Positions 5,578-10,419 of a stretch of 10,419 nt of DNA are shown here, in pieces. Where the stretch lies: NCBI GenBank assembly GCA_036939975.1, contig JALLPB010002826.1, forward strand, positions 1 through 10,419. Reading direction: 5' to 3'. The DNA is from Cyclostephanos tholiformis. Taxonomy: Eukaryota; Bacillariophyta; Thalassiosirophyceae; Thalassiosirales; Thalassiosiraceae. Under the pieces are notes generated by a model that saw only the letters and a list, made by a program, of their open reading frames with translations, did no database searches and had not been told where the DNA came from. A program made the translations under genes and the position numbers. Position 1 is the first letter of the stretch. Each line of letters opens with the position of its first letter.

Positions 5578-8500
5578 TCATCTAGCGCTGGGAGGACGTT
5601 TAGCCTTGACAATTCGTCTACCCCCTGGCGTTTTCTTGGCGGTTCCTCCGGTGCCAATGCTAAATCCTCCACCTGTGGAAGTTGAAGGCGTTGTAGCTGC
5701 GCCCATGAATGACGGTGCTGTAGCAAAAGGAGGATTCCCCCCCATAAAGCCTAAGGTCGGATTGGGTGCAGACACTGAATTGCCAAAGGAGCCAAATGTG
5801 CCTGCGATACCAGGCAATGGTGGCGCACTTGGTTGAGGATTACTGCGGAATCCAAACGAGGGCGTCGTTCCAAATCCAGCTGATGGTGCAGCAGGAGTTA
5901 GCCCTGCCCCAAAAGCAAAGGTTGTGGTCGTTGTTGCTGGAGCTGGTGTAGCTACAGTTGGTTTACTGGAATTGCCAAATTCTGAAGGCGTAGATCCAAA
6001 GGCAGCGGGTGTGGCTCCCGCACCAAACATAAAGCCACTGGCAGACGAAGGTGGAGGGTTAGCAGATGGAGCAGGTGTGAATAATGTTGTAGCCCCAGTC
6101 TCATAAGAAAATTTGGCACCACCAGAGGTTGATGGAGCATGGGGGGTCGATGTTTCGAATGAGAATGTAGCTGGAGATTTTGCAATGGTGCCATTATTTG
6201 GCTTCGATGATGGAGCTGGCGTGGCCCCAAAAGTAAAGCCTGTATTGCTTGTGGTTATAGTTGCTTCATTCTTCTTTTCAGCAGCCGGGGCAAGTGTGGA
6301 TCCACCCCCAAATGCAAAAGGAGCCGCAGGCGTGGACGGACCAGCAGTTTGCCCCCCGAAGGCAAAGCCAGGTTTGTCTGAAGGTTTTGGTTCGGCTGTT
6401 GTCTTTGATTCCCCAAACGCAAGGGCTTGAACTGCGCCTGTGGGCTTGGGCAACGACGATGTATTCCCAAAGGCTAATAGAGGCATGTTAGACGATACGG
6501 CATTCTGCTCTTTAGGAACAGTCATGGAAGCAGACGATTTAGATCCTCCTTCCCCAAACGAGAACGCAGACGTTTTAGAAGCTTCCACGCCATTGCCCTC
6601 GGAAATAGGCAACGACGAAGTGCTCCCTGCCGCTGCGCCAAACGAAAATATGGTTTTCTTCCATAAGGGTTCTTGCGCAGCTGTAGTCTCAATTACTGCT
6701 GGTGGTGGAACACTGAATGAAAATCCTGGTTCGGATGCACCATTGACTTTTTTCTCTCCCACTTCCCTTGCGCCAAAAGAAAATCCGCCAGTGGTACTTC
6801 CTCCAGCGGTGACAGGGTCCTCCTTCTTCTTGTCGCCCAATACGGAGGCGCCAAATGAAAAACCTACCGAAGTTGATATCTTGGTCGAAGGTACCGGGGC
6901 AGACGCAGATTCGCCAAGACTAAAACCGACCAATGATGATGCCTTGGACTCGGATTCTGAGGCAGCTAAAGCTGCGCCAGAACCTTCCAACGACACTGCT
7001 GACTTGTTCGATGTCTCATTCGTAACCTTTAGTTTGGCTGGGGTGTTGGCAGGGGTTGCAGTAGGTCTATTGTAGGAAAATTCACTACCGACAAAGTCAG
7101 TGCCCCTGCTAATTGATGAAGGAGTGTGTGAAGACGACGCTGCCGCTCTAAACAAAAATCCACCGACCCCAATGCCTGCGTTCAGGTTATCGCTGCCGTC
7201 GTCACGGTCACGCTTTGCCTTGGCGGGTGTAGCACCGTCCCCTGTAACCACTAATGATTTGGGGCCAGTTTCAGTAAGTCCTGTTGACGATGATTGAGCC
7301 CCCCCGAATGAAAAACCTCCAGGGCCAATGACAGAAACGCTGGTTTTCACAACAGGTCTGCTCCCCACATCGGTCACGCTAACACCATTAACAGCAGCAC
7401 CACAAGCCTTCGCAGTCTCACATGACAGGCATTTGGCAGCTTCCTTTGGGTTCGGACAAGTGCAGGTTTCACACTTCCATTCTCCTGGCGTGCGCTTGAA
7501 TATATCACCCCACCCCGATATTGCTGCCGGTTGAGCTATGGCTCCAACCACAGCGGCAGTTTCTGAGGACAGAGAAGATGATAAGGCCGCTGAATGCGCG
7601 GGCGGCTTCACAGAAGGAATTGCGATCACCCGCTTTGCATCAAATTTGTAAGCCAGTGGCGTCGACACCACTGATGATGCGGCAGCCCCCCCCGACATAA
7701 AAGTGAATGGTGCTCCACCATGTGATGCAGAGGCTGCTCCACCAACCGACGTCGTACCCGTGTTTGTGTTTGCAGTCATAGCATTAGCCTGAGATTCGGC
7801 CTTCTCTAACAAGGCCGGAGTCGACATAACGGCCGTCTTCTTTATGGGATGAGGTGTCCCTCGCGTCGTAGCCTTCTTTCCCGCCTTGCGAGGGGTAATT
7901 ACGTTAGGATCGTCATATCCCTGGCTGTCACTCGCAGCCTTTTGTTTAAACTCATTTGATCGTAACATTTTCTCAATTCTCTCGCCTTCCTCCACGGAAA
8001 TGTCGCATTTGCATGGGGTGAGTTGTCGGCCATCAGTGGTAGAACGCGGCATTAGCGTCGCGACTTCGTAGGGTACTTTCAGTGATTCGTCAGCGGCAGT
8101 GGCGGCGGCGTCGATTGAGGCTTCCTTCATATCGGCATCGTCTTCAGCGAGGGGTTGGGAAAAGGAAACAACTCTTTTTTGCACAGGTGCATTGGCTGTG
8201 GAAGTAGAAGCTTTTCCAACAACAAATGTCGGGATCCATTTGGCAGAGGCGGCGGCAGCACTGTTACGATTCGGTGACGTTGATCCTGCTTGCACAGCTG
8301 GGGTAACTTCATTTGCAATGACCTCGGTTGTCGTCAATGAGGTGAACATGGAAATGGCAGGTGACTGTTGCTGTTGCTGTTGCTGTTGCACGCCGCGTCC
8401 GCCTCCTGTCTGATTAGTTCCCAGTATGCGATTCATCCGCACTCGCGGCATCGCCGCAGTCGGCAGGGCCCTCACCAATGCTTTCTCCTCTTGAAATGAC

Positions 8501-10023
8501 GACGCAAGTTGCCTTTCAGTCGTCGAAGCCACTACACCACCGCCGAATAGCCCCAGTTCGGTATTGCCATTGGAAGCCAAAAGGAGGGATTTGTTACGAT
8601 TCTCCGCGAGGATTTGCTCCACTATAGCGTCAGTTACCATCATGCGATTGGCCTTTTGGCCGACTCCAACGCCATTGTTATCTGGGGGGGGGTTGTAAGC
8701 CGCCGTGAGGAGCCGGGTCATGGGTTTGTACGTACGGGCGTTGATGGGACGACGGCGGTAGCTCACGGCTCTGGGCCTAGTCGTCGCAGCCGATCGTCGA
8801 GATAGTGTTGGTCCGCTCCCCGAAAAATTAGACCTGGAGAGATTCCCCGCATTTATTCGCTTGCTACCACCTAGACCACCACCGCTGGCACCCAAGGCGG
8901 CGATGGGAACATTCAGTCCCCTCACGGCGTTGGTGGCATACGTAGCGCCGAATAAGCCAGCCCCCCCTGCCATTCCTCCGGCATTGTAACAAGTGGACAA
9001 TGCCATCCCCCCTCCCGCTCCGACAGTCGTCCTCGCAAGTCCCGGGGTCGAGCCGGCATGAGAGAGATTCGATGGCAGCAGTCGTCGTTGTTGCTGTATT
9101 GAGGAGGACAACGACGAGAATTTGCCGGCGGGGGTGGCCTTACGTCCTCGAATGCGTGCGCCACCGCCGCCGCCGCCGTCGTCGTCGTAATTGTCGGTCC
9201 CCACTGGATACGTCGACGGAGCTCGGTACGGTGACGAAACCGGCGCCGCGAACGACGAACGATGGGCGGATCGATCCAACGTCATCCCTTCGTCTCCGTT
9301 TTCACCTTCGCTCTCGAGGATGCACACTACCCTCTTTTTCGTCGGGGGAGACGACGAGGATGGCGAACTCTCCCCCCCCTCCTCCCCCCCCTCCTCCCGC
9401 AGTCCGTTGTCCCCGCCGTCGTTCGACGACCGCGCGATAGCGAGTCGCTGTTGCGGCGCTTGCTCTGGTGACGGTTGTTCCCGATCCAGTCCACCGTCCT
9501 GCTGCTGCCGAGCCCACGATGATGATGGCTTTTTCAATATCCCACCCGACCCCCCCCCGCTTCGGCTTCCACCGTCGTCGCCTACGCCTCGGCCCCCATC
9601 GTCGAACTTCACCTCCAAATTCAGCTTGCTCAACTTGACGCCGGAGCCGCCGACGCCCCCTTCGTCGTCGCCTCCATCCCTGCGATTGGCGCTCCTGATT
9701 GCGCTTCGGCTCATCTGATCCAATGAGGTACGCGATCGCTTCCAGGGTGTGATCGACGAGACCAATCGACCGATGTATCCAGTGACGGTGCCACCGGTGG
9801 TGGTGGCATTCCCCCCCTCCCCCCCGTCGTCGATGTCGTAGTCGGGGGAGGACGACGCCGAGCGCCTCTTGCCCCCCGACGATGCCGCGGCAGAGGAGGA
9901 GAGGAATGGCGCGGTGGACGTATCGGGGGAGGCGGTGGTGTCGGGTGTGTGAAAGGCAGAGCCGTCTGCTACGTCGCCGCCGGTGGATGGAGCGGACGGA
10001 GAAGACGAATGATTGTCGTTCAT
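5578..10023 (-). CDS. FG-repeat nucleoporin, Nup153/Nup1-like, with a RanBP2-type zinc finger
   Basis: A single-exon 1481-residue protein. The N-terminal region is disordered, rich in Ser, Gly and Asp. Within it lies an amphipathic helix at about 80-94 (hydrophobics V80, Y83, I84, L87, V88, I91, W94) followed by basic KRSR, as in Nup153/Nup1/Nup60 proteins that touch the inner nuclear membrane. A Gln8 tract sits at 546-553. One RanBP2-type zinc finger is complete at 849-868 (W-x-C-x2-C-x3-N-x6-C-x2-C; ligands C851, C854, C865, C868); in Nup153 such fingers bind Ran. From 904 onward comes the FG domain, with about ten FxFG motifs (mostly FSFG and FAFG) plus GFG, LAFG and AFG forms, which bind transport receptors. 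The end, GGRRIVKAKR (1467-1476), resembles the basic C-terminal motif of Nup153 and its plant counterpart. The role is in the nuclear basket of the pore, in import and export. The first in-frame ATG is at 10023. Family is secure; strict Nup153 orthology is inferred. Confidence 0.88.
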   Translation of the reverse strand: MNDNHSSSPSAPSTGGDVADGSAFHTPDTTASPDTSTAPFLSSSAAASSGGKRRSASSSPDYDIDDGGEGGNATTTGGTVTGYIGRLVSSITPWKRSRTSLDQMSRSAIRSANRRDGGDDEGGVGGSGVKLSKLNLEVKFDDGGRGVGDDGGSRSGGGSGGILKKPSSSWARQQQDGGLDREQPSPEQAPQQRLAIARSSNDGGDNGLREEGGEEGGESSPSSSSPPTKKRVVCILESEGENGDEGMTLDRSAHRSSFAAPVSSPYRAPSTYPVGTDNYDDDGGGGGGARIRGRKATPAGKFSSLSSSIQQQRRLLPSNLSHAGSTPGLARTTVGAGGGMALSTCYNAGGMAGGAGLFGATYATNAVRGLNVPIAALGASGGGLGGSKRINAGNLSRSNFSGSGPTLSRRSAATTRPRAVSYRRRPINARTYKPMTRLLTAAYNPPPDNNGVGVGQKANRMMVTDAIVEQILAENRNKSLLLASNGNTELGLFGGGVVASTTERQLASSFQEEKALVRALPTAAMPRVRMNRILGTNQTGGGRGVQQQQQQQQSPAISMFTSLTTTEVIANEVTPAVQAGSTSPNRNSAAAASAKWIPTFVVGKASTSTANAPVQKRVVSFSQPLAEDDADMKEASIDAAATAADESLKVPYEVATLMPRSTTDGRQLTPCKCDISVEEGERIEKMLRSNEFKQKAASDSQGYDDPNVITPRKAGKKATTRGTPHPIKKTAVMSTPALLEKAESQANAMTANTNTGTTSVGGAASASHGGAPFTFMSGGAAASSVVSTPLAYKFDAKRVIAIPSVKPPAHSAALSSSLSSETAAVVGAIAQPAAISGWGDIFKRTPGEWKCETCTCPNPKEAAKCLSCETAKACGAAVNGVSVTDVGSRPVVKTSVSVIGPGGFSFGGAQSSSTGLTETGPKSLVVTGDGATPAKAKRDRDDGSDNLNAGIGVGGFLFRAAASSSHTPSSISRGTDFVGSEFSYNRPTATPANTPAKLKVTNETSNKSAVSLEGSGAALAASESESKASSLVGFSLGESASAPVPSTKISTSVGFSFGASVLGDKKKEDPVTAGGSTTGGFSFGAREVGEKKVNGASEPGFSFSVPPPAVIETTAAQEPLWKKTIFSFGAAAGSTSSLPISEGNGVEASKTSAFSFGEGGSKSSASMTVPKEQNAVSSNMPLLAFGNTSSLPKPTGAVQALAFGESKTTAEPKPSDKPGFAFGGQTAGPSTPAAPFAFGGGSTLAPAAEKKNEATITTSNTGFTFGATPAPSSKPNNGTIAKSPATFSFETSTPHAPSTSGGAKFSYETGATTLFTPAPSANPPPSSASGFMFGAGATPAAFGSTPSEFGNSSKPTVATPAPATTTTTFAFGAGLTPAAPSAGFGTTPSFGFRSNPQPSAPPLPGIAGTFGSFGNSVSAPNPTLGFMGGNPPFATAPSFMGAATTPSTSTGGGFSIGTGGTAKKTPGGRRIVKAKRPPSAR
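8365..8388 (-). repeat. Polyglutamine-coding microsatellite in the nucleoporin
   Basis: The plus strand reads CTGTTG four times, giving eight glutamine codons in the nucleoporin as alternating CAA and CAG. It is in frame and lies in a disordered region. Length polymorphism between strains is plausible. Confidence 0.85.
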
Positions 10024-10247
10024 GATGATGATGAGATGATATGCTCGCTCAAGTCGGAGTGAGACGGAACTGACCAGTGTAATCTTTGATAAATAATTAG
10101 AGTAGCAGCGTTGGTGTGGGGCTGGCCGGAAGAACCACCTACTATAATGCTCTACGACCACTATTTGGCACAGCCATTGTGACCGGCGAGTGCCACAAAA
10201 AAAAGGGCATACGTACGTCGGCCAGACTCCCTGGTGGTCTAGCCAAT
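10024..10247 (-). promoter_or_regulatory. Upstream region of the nucleoporin gene
   Basis: About 225 bases between the nucleoporin ATG and the transposon-like terminus. The reading frame stays open back to 10161, but with no ATG. No clear TATA box is seen; CATTATAGTAG near 10139-10149 (minus-strand reading) is a weak candidate. A T run on this strand near 10196-10204 precedes it. Confidence 0.35.
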
Positions 10248-10310
10248 GGGTGACTGCATTTTTTATTGGTCTTAACGGTTTAGGCCACCTTTAGGCCCGG
10301 CCTAAGGCTG
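10248..10310 (+). repeat. Second Harbinger left-terminus copy
   Basis: GGGTGACTGCATT, then ATTGGTCT, then CGGTTTAGGCCAC and CTTTAGGCCCGGCCTAA, align with 865-925 over about 61 bases, with one 3-base insertion of T and a handful of substitutions. It has the same orientation as the left end of the complete element. Similarity stops after CTG at about 10310, so what follows is either a different family member, a non-autonomous derivative, or a solo end. Confidence 0.8.
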
Positions 10311-10323
10311 TGATTTCTTTGAG

Positions 10324-10350
10324 CGTGTAGACATAAAACGTGTAGACATA
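10324..10350. repeat. 12-bp direct repeat near the window's right edge
   Basis: CGTGTAGACATA occurs at 10324-10335 and again at 10339-10350. The remaining bases to the window end are AT-rich with TTTTATGTT-like repetition. This could be the interior of a non-autonomous element beginning at 10248, but the window ends too soon to tell. Confidence 0.5.
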
Positions 10351-10419
10351 GAATTTTTTAGGAGCAGTGAAGATGTTCCAGGTTTTTAGTTTATTTTATG
10401 TTTTATGTTAGGTTTGGTT

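Noticed and set aside
6440..7075. 211-codon plus-strand frame within the nucleoporin
   Set aside because: Antisense shadow of the FG-repeat region; its composition simply mirrors the complementary Ser/Gly/Phe codons.
9191..9718. 175-codon plus-strand frame rich in Pro and Ser
   Set aside because: Antisense of the Gly- and Asp-rich nucleoporin N-terminus; biased composition explains the lack of stops.
10024..10161. N-terminal extension of the nucleoporin by 46 codons
   Set aside because: The frame is open but the codon at 10159-10161 is GTG on the minus strand, and there is no ATG before 10023. The extension has no conserved feature and is best read as 5' untranslated sequence.

Overview
The window looks like nuclear DNA from a stramenopile alga, most likely a diatom. 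Four things point this way: long compact genes with one short 74-base GT-AG intron in total; a short heat-shock-factor (HSF) type regulator with the RQLN-x-WGFKR signature common in the large diatom HSF families; a PIF/Harbinger transposon whose accessory protein resembles ones known from stramenopiles; and a nuclear pore protein. No prokaryotic operon features are present. Organism assignment is inference; gene families are read from motifs.

Layout. (1) 3-395, plus strand: a small Lys-rich protein with a C-x2-C motif, unrecognised, possibly the last exon of a longer gene. (2) 865-3877: an apparently intact PIF/Harbinger element of about 3.0 kb. It has imperfect terminal inverted repeats, arrays of a subterminal TTTAGGC motif, a Myb/SANT-like accessory gene (1149-2390, plus) and a DD47E transposase (2403-3593, minus). 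The two genes converge with only 12 bases between stop codons. The right end carries a 97-bp tandem duplication with an unresolved base at its junction. (3) 4001-4872, plus: an HSF-family DNA-binding protein of 265 aa in two exons, starting about 120 bases beyond the transposon's right end. (4) 4873-5577: intergenic, nothing recognised. (5) 5578-10023, minus: a 1481-residue FG-repeat nucleoporin of Nup153/Nup1 type, with a predicted amphipathic N-terminal helix, one RanBP2-type zinc finger, a C-terminal FxFG domain and a short basic C-terminal motif. (6) 10248-10310: a second copy of the transposon's left terminus, about 225 bases upstream of the nucleoporin start codon.

How the parts relate. 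The transposase and accessory gene form one mobile unit; in characterised PIF/Harbinger elements both proteins are needed for movement. The HSF and nucleoporin genes are unrelated host genes, but each has a Harbinger terminus a few hundred bases or less upstream of its start codon, so the elements may affect their promoters. No CRISPR array, tRNA, rRNA or clearly new multi-gene system was found. The most unusual items are the complete Harbinger element with its motif arrays and duplicated right end, and the Nup153-like architecture in an algal genome.
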